Below are positions 26,252-35,241 of a stretch of DNA of 64,000 nt, piece after piece. How positions within the stretch are numbered: position 1 is the first letter of the stretch; every line of letters begins with the position of its first letter. The notes beneath the pieces are model-generated. The model did not search any database and was not told the origin of the DNA. It worked only from the letters and a program-made list of their open reading frames with translations. A program made the translations under genes and the position numbers. The DNA comes from UTCHB3 sp002050155 (GTDB lineage: Bacteria; Bacteroidota; Ignavibacteria; Ignavibacteriales; Ignavibacteriaceae): positions 930,001 through 994,000 of the forward strand of contig CP129491.1 in NCBI GenBank assembly GCA_030584105.1, given 5' to 3'.

Positions 26252-27688
26252 ATGACGGACACGAAGAATATTGTTTTTGGAACCGATGGATGGCGTGGTA
26301 TTCTTGATGAAGAGGTTACGAACAAATCAATTGCGTGCATAGCGCAGGCTTTTGCTGACTATCTGCTGGGGTCGGTTCACAAACTGCTTGCCCCCTCGGT
26401 TGTAATTGGTTTCGACGGAAGAAAAAACTCGAAAGAATTTGCTGTTCTTTTTGCCCGTGTCCTTGCCGGGAACGGTATTACAGCAATTGTAAGTGACAGA
26501 GTAACCCCTACGCCTGTTCTCTCTTTTGCAGTGAAACATGGTGGTTACGCCGCCGGTGTGATGATTACAGCCAGTCATAACCCTGCGGTTTATAACGGCG
26601 TTAAATTTAAGGGAAGCTACGGCGGGCCTTTCTTAACCAAAGATACCGCTGCGGTTGAAGCATTGTTGAACTATAATCTGGTGCAAATATCCGATAATTA
26701 CAAAACCGAAAATTTACTGGAGGATTATTTCACCGAGATTTTAGAAAGATTAAATTTCAAGTCAGCGCGAAAAAAAGGGCTGAAACTGTTAATTGACTCC
26801 ATGGGAGGTGCCGGCGGAACAGTGCTTGAAGAGCTTCTTTCGCGCCAAAAAATTGAATCCAAAACTATTTTTGGGGCACCCGATCCGCAATTTAACGGAA
26901 GAAGCCCCGAACCGATCGATAAAAACTTAAAACCTCTAAAAGAAGAGATATTAAAAGGTGACTACGCTTTTGGGATTGCTACTGACGGTGATGCAGACCG
27001 CGTAGCCTTCGTTTTGGATAACGGCGAATGGCTCAGTGCTCAGGAGACAATTCTGTTGTTTACCGATTATCTCTCTTCTTCTGAATTGCTCGAGGGAGAT
27101 GTAGTTAAAACAGTTTCCGTTACCAACAAAATCTACAGCGTTGTAAGCCCCAATCGAAAAGTTCGTGAAACTCAGGTTGGTTTCAAATATATCACCGAGG
27201 AGATGCTCTCCGGAGGTGTAGCAATGGGTTTTGAAGAAAGCGGTGGTTTTGGAATTGCAGAGCACATCCCGGAGCGTGACGGACTTCTTTTTGCCCTGAT
27301 TATGCTTGAAATGCTTTCTGAATCTCCCTATACTAAGTTAAGCGAGTTGGTTGCCGAGAAAAGGAAAAAATGGGGAAAGGTTTTTTATGACAGAATCGAC
27401 CACCATTACGACCAACCCGACAGAATGAAGCTAATTTCAAAGCTTTTTACAAAACTTCCGAAAAAAATGTCGGGGTTTAAAGTTGATAAATCATTTGGAT
27501 TTATGAACGCAAAAGGCGGCACAAACGGAATAAAAATGACTTTCGAGGGGAACAGTCGCTGGTTGCTCATCAGAGGGTCTGAAACGGAACCTTTATTGCG
27601 CTTTTATGCAGAGGGAGATTCGGCTGAAGAGCCTGAACAGTTGTTAAAGGCAGGTTTTAAGCTATTGATGAAATACCGCGGCAGTTAA
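26252..27688 (+). CDS. Phosphoglucomutase/phosphomannomutase family protein
   Basis: A 478-residue alpha-D-phosphohexomutase interconverting sugar-1-phosphate and sugar-6-phosphate in the cytoplasm. The four active-site elements are present: catalytic Ser in ITASHNPAVYNGVK (about residue 107), metal-binding TDGDADR (about 245), sugar-binding GFEESGGFG (about 330) and phosphate-binding RGSETEPLLRFYAE (about 448). Sequence alone does not fix glucose, mannose or glucosamine specificity. It is followed one base later by a HAD phosphatase and then by GH38- and GH94-like genes. It could therefore process sugar-1-phosphate released by the GH94 enzyme (inference). Confidence 0.92.
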   Translation: MTDTKNIVFGTDGWRGILDEEVTNKSIACIAQAFADYLLGSVHKLLAPSVVIGFDGRKNSKEFAVLFARVLAGNGITAIVSDRVTPTPVLSFAVKHGGYAAGVMITASHNPAVYNGVKFKGSYGGPFLTKDTAAVEALLNYNLVQISDNYKTENLLEDYFTEILERLNFKSARKKGLKLLIDSMGGAGGTVLEELLSRQKIESKTIFGAPDPQFNGRSPEPIDKNLKPLKEEILKGDYAFGIATDGDADRVAFVLDNGEWLSAQETILLFTDYLSSSELLEGDVVKTVSVTNKIYSVVSPNRKVRETQVGFKYITEEMLSGGVAMGFEESGGFGIAEHIPERDGLLFALIMLEMLSESPYTKLSELVAEKRKKWGKVFYDRIDHHYDQPDRMKLISKLFTKLPKKMSGFKVDKSFGFMNAKGGTNGIKMTFEGNSRWLLIRGSETEPLLRFYAEGDSAEEPEQLLKAGFKLLMKYRGS

Positions 27689-27689
27689 A

Positions 27690-29051
27690 ATGTCACTCAA
27701 ATATTTTTCAAAAGCCGAACTCCCCTTTTGGCAGAACGGGCTTGGTGATGATTTCGCTTTAATCGAAAACCCCGGCTATATCTTTCCGAAGCACGAAGTG
27801 GTGCCGCTTGCAAAAAAATTCCGCGAGTTGGATGAACTTGACGCAGTCGTGATGGATATGGATGGTACAACAACAACCACAGAAGTGCTTTGCATTCATT
27901 CACTTGAATATATGGTTCGTTGTATCACCGGGAGGCTGACCTGCGATGAGTGGCATGGGCTGGATGAAACCAACGACTACCCCCATATCATCGGTAACAG
28001 TACAACTAAACATGTTGAATACTTAGTTAAAACATACAAAAAAGAAATTAAAACAGAGGCACTTAAACGGTTCTTTATCAAAGCTGCCGTCAGAACTCTC
28101 TGTTTTGGGAAAGACCCATCAAGAATTGCAGAGGTTAAAAACAATCTCCTTTCTTTTGGTGTTAATAAACTTCAGTTTGCTTCTGAACTTGATACCGTAA
28201 TTGAAACGGGAATTGGAAATTTTGAACAATGTTCTGCAGTACACGAACTCATAGAAAAAAATTTCAACGATTGCAAAATCGATACCGAAAATGACGCGGT
28301 AAGGGCAGCTATTGACATTTATTACGCAAGATATCACGAAATCCTGGCGCTAATTTCAACCGGAAACGGTGAAAAAATAGTGCGTGAATTGGGGTTGCCT
28401 CCGGATCGCCATCTCATTGAACCTATGAGCGGGGCGTTGCTTCTTTTGCTTTTGCTTAAAGGCAAGCTGCACAAATCTTTCGGAAAATTTGAGAATTTCA
28501 TTAAGCAACACCTCCAACTTTTAGAAAAAGAAATTGACGATCCGGAAACCAAAATGGCGGCTTTGCAACATCTTTCGGCAAAATTTGACCGGAAACCGGT
28601 GAAAATTGCAGTTGTTACTTCATCCATTAAGTACGAAGCGGATATTGTGCTCGCACAGGTGTTTAACATTTTCAGAAGTGTAATTTCGGGGTTAAAGTTG
28701 CCGGAAGAAGAAACTGCCGAACTAACCGCACTCTTTAGAAATCATAACTCTTTTTATGATGCGGTTGTAACTGCCTCCGATTCAAGTGAAATCAGGCTGA
28801 AACCTTTTCGTGACCTTTATTCAATAGCACTGCATAAACTTGCCGTACCGGTTGAGCGCTTCAACAGGGTAATTGGTTTTGAAGATTCAGAAAGCGGAAA
28901 TGTAGCCATCAGGGCTGCGGGAATTGGGCTTGCAGTAGCCGTGCCTTTCGCGCAAACTGCGGGGCATAACCTGAATGCTGCAGCATATATCGCACACGAT
29001 GGGTTGCCCGAAGTTATTTTCAAAAAGCAACTCTTTCTTAAACTTCATTAA
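27690..29051 (+). CDS. Large HAD-superfamily hydrolase (sugar phosphatase/phosphomutase-like)
   Basis: A 453-residue HAD protein. Motif I is VVMDMDGTTTTTE with Asp56 and Asp58, motif II is AVVTSSIKYEAD near residue 311, and motifs III/IV are LKPFRDLY and VIGFEDSESGNV near residues 370-395. The layout resembles beta-phosphoglucomutase and sugar phosphatases, but the cap region is far larger (about 200 extra residues) than the usual 220-residue enzymes. The ATG lies one base after the mutase stop (TAAAATG), so the two genes are coupled. It is likely cytoplasmic. A sugar phosphate substrate is inferred from context. The last codons start a 19-base-period array. Confidence 0.85.
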   Translation: MSLKYFSKAELPFWQNGLGDDFALIENPGYIFPKHEVVPLAKKFRELDELDAVVMDMDGTTTTTEVLCIHSLEYMVRCITGRLTCDEWHGLDETNDYPHIIGNSTTKHVEYLVKTYKKEIKTEALKRFFIKAAVRTLCFGKDPSRIAEVKNNLLSFGVNKLQFASELDTVIETGIGNFEQCSAVHELIEKNFNDCKIDTENDAVRAAIDIYYARYHEILALISTGNGEKIVRELGLPPDRHLIEPMSGALLLLLLLKGKLHKSFGKFENFIKQHLQLLEKEIDDPETKMAALQHLSAKFDRKPVKIAVVTSSIKYEADIVLAQVFNIFRSVISGLKLPEEETAELTALFRNHNSFYDAVVTASDSSEIRLKPFRDLYSIALHKLAVPVERFNRVIGFEDSESGNVAIRAAGIGLAVAVPFAQTAGHNLNAAAYIAHDGLPEVIFKKQLFLKLH

Positions 29052-29123
29052 ACTTTGTGAGTACCATTAAACTTCGTAAACTTTGTTAAACCTTGTAAAA
29101 CTCATTACACTTTACAGATTCAA
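29048..29123. repeat. 19-bp-period tandem array after the HAD gene
   Basis: Four units start at 29048, 29067, 29086 and 29105, each 19 bases, beginning TTAAACTT, TTAAACTT, TTAAACCT and TTACACTT. The motif is also present in the last codons of the HAD gene (CTTAAACTTCATTAA). Confidence 0.8.
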
Positions 29124-29159
29124 TATCACTTAAAACCATAAACCTCATCAAACACTTTT

Positions 29160-32100
29160 ATGCCGAAACTTAACGAAAATTATAACCCCAAAGAAAACGC
29201 AAATTTTAACAAACAGATAGACAACAAGATTTTCCATGTAATTTCCAACACGCACTGGGACCGGGAGTGGAGATTCCCCTTCCAAAGAAACAGACAAATG
29301 CTCGTCGATATGATCGATAAAGTGATTGATATTCTCGAAAACAACCCCGAATACCGGGCATTTCATTTAGACAGCCAGTCTATTGTTGTAAAAGACTACT
29401 TAGAAGTAAAACCACAGAATAAAGAGCGGTTCGTTAAATTAGTTAAAGAAAAGCGGATTTTCATCGGGCCATGGTATATATTGCCCGAGCAGTTTCAGGT
29501 TGGCGGCGAAAATTTAATTCGTAATTTGTTAATTGGGCACAAAGTTTCAAAAGCGCACGGCGGGGTTTCAAAAATCGGATACTCCCCTTTTTCATGGGGG
29601 CAAATTTCACAACTTCCGCAAATTTACAAAGAATTTGGAATTGAGTTAATAATGTTCTATCGCGGTGTTAACTCTTTGGAGTCACCCAAGGCTGAATTCC
29701 TCTGGGAGGGTGCTGACGGTACAACCGCCCTCGCTTCCCGGTTTTCAACCATGCCGCGTTACAATTTCTATTTTTACATTTATCGACCTGTAGTGCACGA
29801 CGAGACCCCTTACGATGTTGAGCACCCTTGGAACAAGGGGGGTGTTTTATTCCATTTTGCAGATGAAAGACTTTACCGGGAAGATTTCTTCATGGCAGAG
29901 TATCCTGATCTTTATTTCCGCGAAAACATTAAACCGGCGGTTGAGGATATTATTGGCAAGCAAGCCGATGACTTCACAACACCTCATGTAATCTGGATGG
30001 AAGGGCACGATTCCTCCGGCCCTAACGAGAAAACCGTTCAGATAATTAAAGATATTAAGGAAGATTTTCCCGGAATCAAGGTTGTTCACTCAACTTTGGA
30101 AGATTATGCAAATTTGTTGGCTGAGTCTTTTGATGAAGAAAAAGCTTCATTCGTAACGGGAGAAAGAAGAAGTTCGCAGTTTGACGCACGAAGCGGAAAT
30201 ATGTACGGCTACACAACAAGCGCACGAATGTACCTGAAACAGCGAAATTTTGAGGTTGAAAATCTGCTGCAATTTTATGCCGAACCTTTCAACGCTTTTT
30301 CAGGAATTGTCGGGCGGGATATTAATGATAAATTTCTCGATTTGGCGTGGGATTATTTGGTTCAAAATTCAGCTCATGATTCAATCGGCGGTTGCTCACT
30401 TGATGCAATTCACGAAGATATGATGTGGCGTTACAAACAAACTGAGGAGATTTCAACCGGCGTGTTTGAAAGAGCATGCAAATATCTGATTACAAAAATT
30501 GATCATACCGGAAAGCTCGGAAAAGATGCGCACCCCGATTTTCCGCAGTTTTTAACTGTTTTCAACCCCACTTCTTATGAACGAAACGAAACGATGCGCC
30601 TTATGATTGATATTCCCGAAAGGGCAGATTCAGGTTCGTTGAAAATTATAGATGAAACAGGTGCCGGCCTCCCGCTTTCAATCTTAGAAAGTTCGGATGT
30701 TGAGCCTGTCCTCGAACAGATGATAAACCGACCGATGTACCTTAAAACCAAAAGATACGAAGTGTTGGTTTCACTCAAAGGTATCGCACCACTTGGCTAC
30801 ACTTCTTTTGCCGTTTTGCCCGACTCTTTCGCTCCAATCGAAGCGGAATTTATAGCAACCGGAAAGAAAAAGAAGACAAAACTTAACAACGAGTTTTTAC
30901 AGGTTACTTTTAACGATAACGGCACATTCAATGTTTTCCACAAAGAAACGGGTTTTTACTATAACAACCTTGGGGTGCTTTATGATGAAGGTGAAGGAGG
31001 TCATGCGTGGGTAAATAAACCACTTCCGCCTTTTGTTTCCACTGATGGTTCTTCGGCAAGGGTTCGTCTGATAGAAAACTCTCATCATTCAGCCACTGTC
31101 TTAGTCCGGCAGTCAATTTCACTCCCGTATAATTTGGCGCAAAGGCACAGCAGAAATCCTGAGTTTACTCTGCTGCCGGTTAAGATTTTTATAACCTTGC
31201 AAAAAGGTTCAAAAAAAGTGGAAATTAAAGTTGTAGTGAACAACAAAGCCGAAAGCCACAGATTAAGGCTGCTTTTTCCTACAGGCTTAAAGATTAAATA
31301 TCACTACGGTGAAGGGCAATTCGATGTGGTGGAAAGATCTGTTGAAAGACCCGACACTTCCGACTGGATCGAACAGCCTATGTACGATTTCCCCATGCAT
31401 CAATTCATGGCGGTTTCAGACGGCATGAATGGTGCGGCAATTTTTTCAAAAGGGCTAAAAGAGTACGAAGTTTTGCCCGATACGCATAACACAATTGCAA
31501 TTACACTTTTTAGGTCTTTTAACTATGTTATTTCGCCCAGTGCTGTTGAAGATTACTCGTTTATGAAGGGTTCGCAATGTTTGGGTAAGCAAACTTTTGA
31601 ACTTGCTTTCTATCCATTTAAAGGTGACTGGAGTGAAGGAAGTGTTTATCCCGAGGCTTTGAAATATAATCTCCCACTTTCTGCCGTTATTTCTTCCGCA
31701 AACAGAGAAGAATTAGCAATGGGCAATTACGAAACACAAGCGAGAAAGAACGAATCTGATGGGAGCAATTATATGACTTCTAAGGGTTCGGAAGAATCAG
31801 GTGAGAATAATTACGACTTTGAAGATCGAAACAAGGGTTTTACTGCCACCCGCAGTGAATTTCTCAACGGTGAGGGCAAGTTGCCCCCCGCATTTTCTTT
31901 CTTAAAAATTATGCCGGAGAACCTAATTTTTAGCTGCTTCAAAAAAGCGGAATCTGAGACACCCGGCGAGTATGTTTTAAGAGTTTATAACCCTACTCAT
32001 GAAGGAATTTCCGGCAAGGTTCTCTTTGGCATCGAACCTGAAAGCATTTCACGCGCTACTTTGGAAGAAGAAATTATTGAAAACAAAAATCTTTCAGGTT

Positions 32101-32162
32101 CTAACGAATTGATCGTAAAAATTGGCGCTAAAAAACTTAAAACTTACATTATTCGATATTGA
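29160..32162 (+). CDS. GH38-like (alpha-mannosidase family) protein with altered active site
   Basis: A 1000-residue protein with no signal peptide. The N-terminal domain matches GH38: SNTHWDREW (zinc ligands H32 and D34), IGPWYILPEQF (residues 102-112), QLPQIYKEFGIE, MEGHDSSGPNE and SAHDSIGG (zinc-ligand His about 406). Beta-rich C-terminal domains follow. In the family the nucleophile is the Asp of a GYLPDSFG-type motif; here residues 140-147 read GYSPFSWG, putting Phe144 in its place. The protein is therefore either catalytically different or inactive as a mannosidase. A hydrophilic insert near residues 854-895 consists of three 14-residue repeats. It lies between HAD and GH94-like genes in a sugar cluster. 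Confidence 0.88.
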   Translation: MPKLNENYNPKENANFNKQIDNKIFHVISNTHWDREWRFPFQRNRQMLVDMIDKVIDILENNPEYRAFHLDSQSIVVKDYLEVKPQNKERFVKLVKEKRIFIGPWYILPEQFQVGGENLIRNLLIGHKVSKAHGGVSKIGYSPFSWGQISQLPQIYKEFGIELIMFYRGVNSLESPKAEFLWEGADGTTALASRFSTMPRYNFYFYIYRPVVHDETPYDVEHPWNKGGVLFHFADERLYREDFFMAEYPDLYFRENIKPAVEDIIGKQADDFTTPHVIWMEGHDSSGPNEKTVQIIKDIKEDFPGIKVVHSTLEDYANLLAESFDEEKASFVTGERRSSQFDARSGNMYGYTTSARMYLKQRNFEVENLLQFYAEPFNAFSGIVGRDINDKFLDLAWDYLVQNSAHDSIGGCSLDAIHEDMMWRYKQTEEISTGVFERACKYLITKIDHTGKLGKDAHPDFPQFLTVFNPTSYERNETMRLMIDIPERADSGSLKIIDETGAGLPLSILESSDVEPVLEQMINRPMYLKTKRYEVLVSLKGIAPLGYTSFAVLPDSFAPIEAEFIATGKKKKTKLNNEFLQVTFNDNGTFNVFHKETGFYYNNLGVLYDEGEGGHAWVNKPLPPFVSTDGSSARVRLIENSHHSATVLVRQSISLPYNLAQRHSRNPEFTLLPVKIFITLQKGSKKVEIKVVVNNKAESHRLRLLFPTGLKIKYHYGEGQFDVVERSVERPDTSDWIEQPMYDFPMHQFMAVSDGMNGAAIFSKGLKEYEVLPDTHNTIAITLFRSFNYVISPSAVEDYSFMKGSQCLGKQTFELAFYPFKGDWSEGSVYPEALKYNLPLSAVISSANREELAMGNYETQARKNESDGSNYMTSKGSEESGENNYDFEDRNKGFTATRSEFLNGEGKLPPAFSFLKIMPENLIFSCFKKAESETPGEYVLRVYNPTHEGISGKVLFGIEPESISRATLEEEIIENKNLSGSNELIVKIGAKKLKTYIIRY
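31719..31844 (+). repeat. 42-bp in-frame repeats in the GH38-like gene
   Basis: Three diverged 42-base units, each with an AATTA core (31725, 31767, 31809), encode Asn-Tyr-centred 14-residue repeats in a loop of the C-terminal domain. Confidence 0.7.
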
Positions 32163-32307
32163 TTGAAGCCTTTGGCAGTTTATCACTTTTACCTTTCGGG
32201 GTTTTTTAGATTAAAAACAATTTTAATGGGATTTTCATCAGTACTTTACAACATCATTTTTTACAAAATCATTTTTTTAAAATTTTTATTCAGAAGAACA
32301 AAGAGCA

Positions 32308-34722
32308 ATGACAGAAAACAAATACGGACGCTACTCAGAAGATTTCAGAGAATATATTATCACCGATCCTAAAACTCCAAGACCTTGGTTTAACTATATA
32401 TGGAATAATGAGTTTGCCGGTCTCATCTCACACACCGGCGGAGGCTTTTCTTTCCTGGAAACCCCAAGAGATAACAGACTGACAAGAATGCGCTACAACT
32501 GTCTGCCGTGGGATAGACCGGGGCGTTATGTAATGGTTAAAGACCCGAAAACCGGTGAATACCGATCGCTAAGCTGGGCGCCGACTATTGATAAGCATTA
32601 CGACAGCTACGAGTGCAGACACGGGCAAGGCTACACTACAATTATAACACGCTTCTTAGGTTTAGAGGGTAAAATTACTTACTTTGTTCCGAGAAACTCA
32701 AACACAGAAATCTGGAGAGTTTCAATAAAAAACCTGACCGACGAAACAAGGGAACTTGAAATTTACTCTTTCGCTGAATTGATGATGGGTAATGCCCTGA
32801 ACGATATCATAAATCAACCTAACGATAAGCACTTTACAGACATTCACTTTGATAAAAAACATGATACATTAGTTGCAACACGCAGATACTGGGTTTTAAA
32901 CAAAAAAGGCGTAAGTGTCGAGCAACCAAATTTGGACTGGAAATATCACCTCCTTTTCACTTCAACCGAACCGGTAAAAGGTTATGACAGCAGCTTGGAT
33001 AAATTTATCGGCAGATGGCGTTCTGAAGCCAACCCGGAAGCCGTTGAAAATGGTAAGATGTTCAACACCGAAATTACCGCTGGTGATCCTGTTGTGGCGC
33101 TGCAAAATAAAATTACTTTAGCTCAAGACGAAACTGTTAATTTTGCAATTTTGATGGGGGTTGCACCCAAAAATGAGACAGATAACGAATTTAAATTCAA
33201 GCATTTGGACTGGGAAAACCTTAAAAAAATTGAAATAATCGATTCTCGTTTTGATGAACTGAAAAAATATTGGGCGGATTATCTCTCTCATTTCACGATT
33301 AACACTCCGGATGAAAAAATTAATGCTTCGTTGAATGTATGGAACCAATATCAGGCGGCAGTGACCTTTGACATGGCTCGAAATTCAGGTTACTATCATG
33401 GCGGTTTGTTGTTCGGAAATGGTATCAGAGATCAATTTCAGGATATTCTTGGGATGCTGCTCCCTGAGCCGGGCAGGGTTAAAGCGAGGATGCTGAATGC
33501 CCTGAAGTACCAATTCATAAACGGATCAACACTTCACAATTTTTATAAAATATCGGAATGGGGTGAAAGAACCAACCACTCCGATACGCCACTTTGGATT
33601 CCTTTCGGCATTACGGAATACCTGAATGAAACGGGCGATATTTCGATTTTGGATGAAGTCGTCCCCTTTTATGATGAAGGGTCTGCGACTGTTTATGAGC
33701 ACACAGTTTTGGCGATCGATTTTGCAATCTCTGCAGTAAGCGAAAGAGGGCTGCCGAAAATAATGAACGGTGACTGGAACGATACACTCGATAAAGTTGG
33801 ACCGCGGGGTAAGGGCGAAACTATTTGGGGTGCATTCTTCCTTGGGTTTGTTATCAAAAAAGCTCTGCCTCTGCTTCAACTAAGAAATGACGATAAACGA
33901 ATAGCAGACTGGAACAACTTCCTGTACAAATTGGATAAAACTGTTAATGAAGTGGCATGGGATGGCGAATGGTATATAAGAGCATTCAACGATTTTGGGC
34001 AACCTCTTGGCACTCACGACAGCAAACAGGGAAAGATTTTCATTAATTCTCAATCCTGGGCGATTATTTCGGGTATGACAAACGAAGAGCGCTCTAAAAA
34101 GTGCATCGAATCGGTTAAAACGCATTTATTGCGAACGAATGGTGTGCAAATTTGCTCTCCCTCTTATACTATGGTTGAGGAAAACACCGGACTGATAAGC
34201 AGGTGCGTTCCCGGTAAAAAAGAGAACGGTGCAATTTTCAACCACGCTTCTTCATGGTTTGTACTTGCGGCAATTTTAGCCGGTGAAACAGATTTGGCAG
34301 TTGATATTTACCAACGAATGTTGCCCGCAAATTCATCACGCAGAATTGATACTTATGAAGTGGAGCCTTATGTTTTTGCCGAGTATGTTACAAGCCCCGA
34401 TCACCCGACCGAAGGGCAGGCCAGTCACTCCTGGCTGACTGGAACTGCCGTCTGGATGTTGAGAATCGGGATGGATAACATCGCAGGGTTTAAACCGGAA
34501 CTAAATGGGATGAAAATTGAGCCTGCACTCCCCTCTTTTTGGGAGGGTTTCTCTGCTTCAAGAAAGTTTAGGGGTTGTAACATTATACTTATTGTAAAAA
34601 AAGCTACAGATAAAACAACCACAGGACTTTATTTGAACGGCGTAACAAAGCTTGAAAACAACTTCATCCCACTTAATCAACTGCACAAAGGAGGCAACCT
34701 TCAGGTTACTTGTTTCGTGTGA
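32308..34722 (+). CDS. GH94-like disaccharide phosphorylase (cellobiose/chitobiose phosphorylase family)
   Basis: An 804-residue cytoplasmic protein without signal peptide. The N-terminal beta-sandwich opens with GLISHTGGGFSFLETPRDNRLTR, as in GH94. The (alpha/alpha)6 domain has LNVWNQYQ (about 343), GNGIRDQFQDILGML (370-384) and the GDWND motif (488-492) holding the general acid Asp. The enzyme would cleave a beta-linked disaccharide with phosphate to give a sugar-1-phosphate, which fits the mutase encoded three genes upstream. The exact disaccharide cannot be read. It is 145 bases downstream of the GH38-like gene, with AAAGAG before the ATG. Confidence 0.85.
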   Translation: MTENKYGRYSEDFREYIITDPKTPRPWFNYIWNNEFAGLISHTGGGFSFLETPRDNRLTRMRYNCLPWDRPGRYVMVKDPKTGEYRSLSWAPTIDKHYDSYECRHGQGYTTIITRFLGLEGKITYFVPRNSNTEIWRVSIKNLTDETRELEIYSFAELMMGNALNDIINQPNDKHFTDIHFDKKHDTLVATRRYWVLNKKGVSVEQPNLDWKYHLLFTSTEPVKGYDSSLDKFIGRWRSEANPEAVENGKMFNTEITAGDPVVALQNKITLAQDETVNFAILMGVAPKNETDNEFKFKHLDWENLKKIEIIDSRFDELKKYWADYLSHFTINTPDEKINASLNVWNQYQAAVTFDMARNSGYYHGGLLFGNGIRDQFQDILGMLLPEPGRVKARMLNALKYQFINGSTLHNFYKISEWGERTNHSDTPLWIPFGITEYLNETGDISILDEVVPFYDEGSATVYEHTVLAIDFAISAVSERGLPKIMNGDWNDTLDKVGPRGKGETIWGAFFLGFVIKKALPLLQLRNDDKRIADWNNFLYKLDKTVNEVAWDGEWYIRAFNDFGQPLGTHDSKQGKIFINSQSWAIISGMTNEERSKKCIESVKTHLLRTNGVQICSPSYTMVEENTGLISRCVPGKKENGAIFNHASSWFVLAAILAGETDLAVDIYQRMLPANSSRRIDTYEVEPYVFAEYVTSPDHPTEGQASHSWLTGTAVWMLRIGMDNIAGFKPELNGMKIEPALPSFWEGFSASRKFRGCNIILIVKKATDKTTTGLYLNGVTKLENNFIPLNQLHKGGNLQVTCFV

Positions 34723-34768
34723 TTCAATGAGAGATTCACTTGCCCGTTTTATTACCTTGTTTTACTTT

Positions 34769-34876
34769 CTACTTCATAAACACCATCTTTTCAGAGCGGA
34801 TGAAAAGAGGTTTCAGGTTTTCATCCCTAACTGTGAGGTTGTAGAAGTAGATCCCTGAGGCTAAGTCTGTACTGGT
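34769..34876 (-). pseudogene. Remnant of a T9SS cargo C-terminal sorting domain
   Basis: On the minus strand 35 sense codons read TSTDLASGIYFYNLTV and end SEKMVFMK before TAG. This matches the end of a T9SS type A sorting domain (compare ASGVYFYRI and MIYMK in the gene ending at 56916). A TGA immediately precedes the matching part and no full domain or open frame lies upstream, so the gene has been deleted or decayed. Confidence 0.75.
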
Positions 34877-35003
34877 TCAGCGGAAAACAGAATTTTAACA
34901 GTTGAAAATAATGTAGAAAGTCAGGCATAATCCTGCGCCTTCATTCTTAGTAATTTAGCGTCAGGCAAAATTGTCCGATGGAGGGTTAATTTTATAAAGA
35001 CTG

Positions 35004-35036
35004 AAAAAAAGAGGCTACTCTGTTCGGAGTAGCCTC
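35004..35036 (-). terminator. Rho-independent terminator of the YkuD-protein operon
   Basis: GAGGCTACTC (35011-35020) and GAGTAGCCTC (35027-35036) form a perfect 10-bp stem with a 6-base loop, followed on the minus strand by seven T. It lies about 205 bases past the gene's stop. Confidence 0.85.
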
Positions 35037-35241
35037 CAATTTATATTAAAAAGATGATTTTTAGTTAAGTATTTAGCCTTAAACATCAATCACTAAAAAC
35101 CCAACATGAACCAAAATCATAATCCCATATTAAAGATGAAAATCTGCATTTCAAACGAAGTTATCTGCCGTTGTATTATTGATTTCACCGGCGCCTTTTC
35201 TTTTTGCTTACGGATTTAAGTCGAAATTCTCGACTTTTATA

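Larger units (their letters stand above)
34723..35241. other. 519-base gene-poor spacer
   Basis: It contains a T9SS sorting-domain remnant (34769-34876) and a strong terminator hairpin (35011-35036). The rest is AT-rich, with no open frame I can support. Confidence 0.6.

Noticed and set aside
32163..32372. 69-codon plus-strand frame between the GH38- and GH94-like genes
   Set aside because: Composition is unlike a protein (Phe/Leu/Ile from AT-rich sequence), it overlaps the GH94 gene in another frame, and its start is not ATG-supported.
34723..34876. Plus-strand 68-codon frame over the end of the GH94-like gene
   Set aside because: It has no family match, while the minus strand of the same stretch clearly encodes a T9SS tail remnant.
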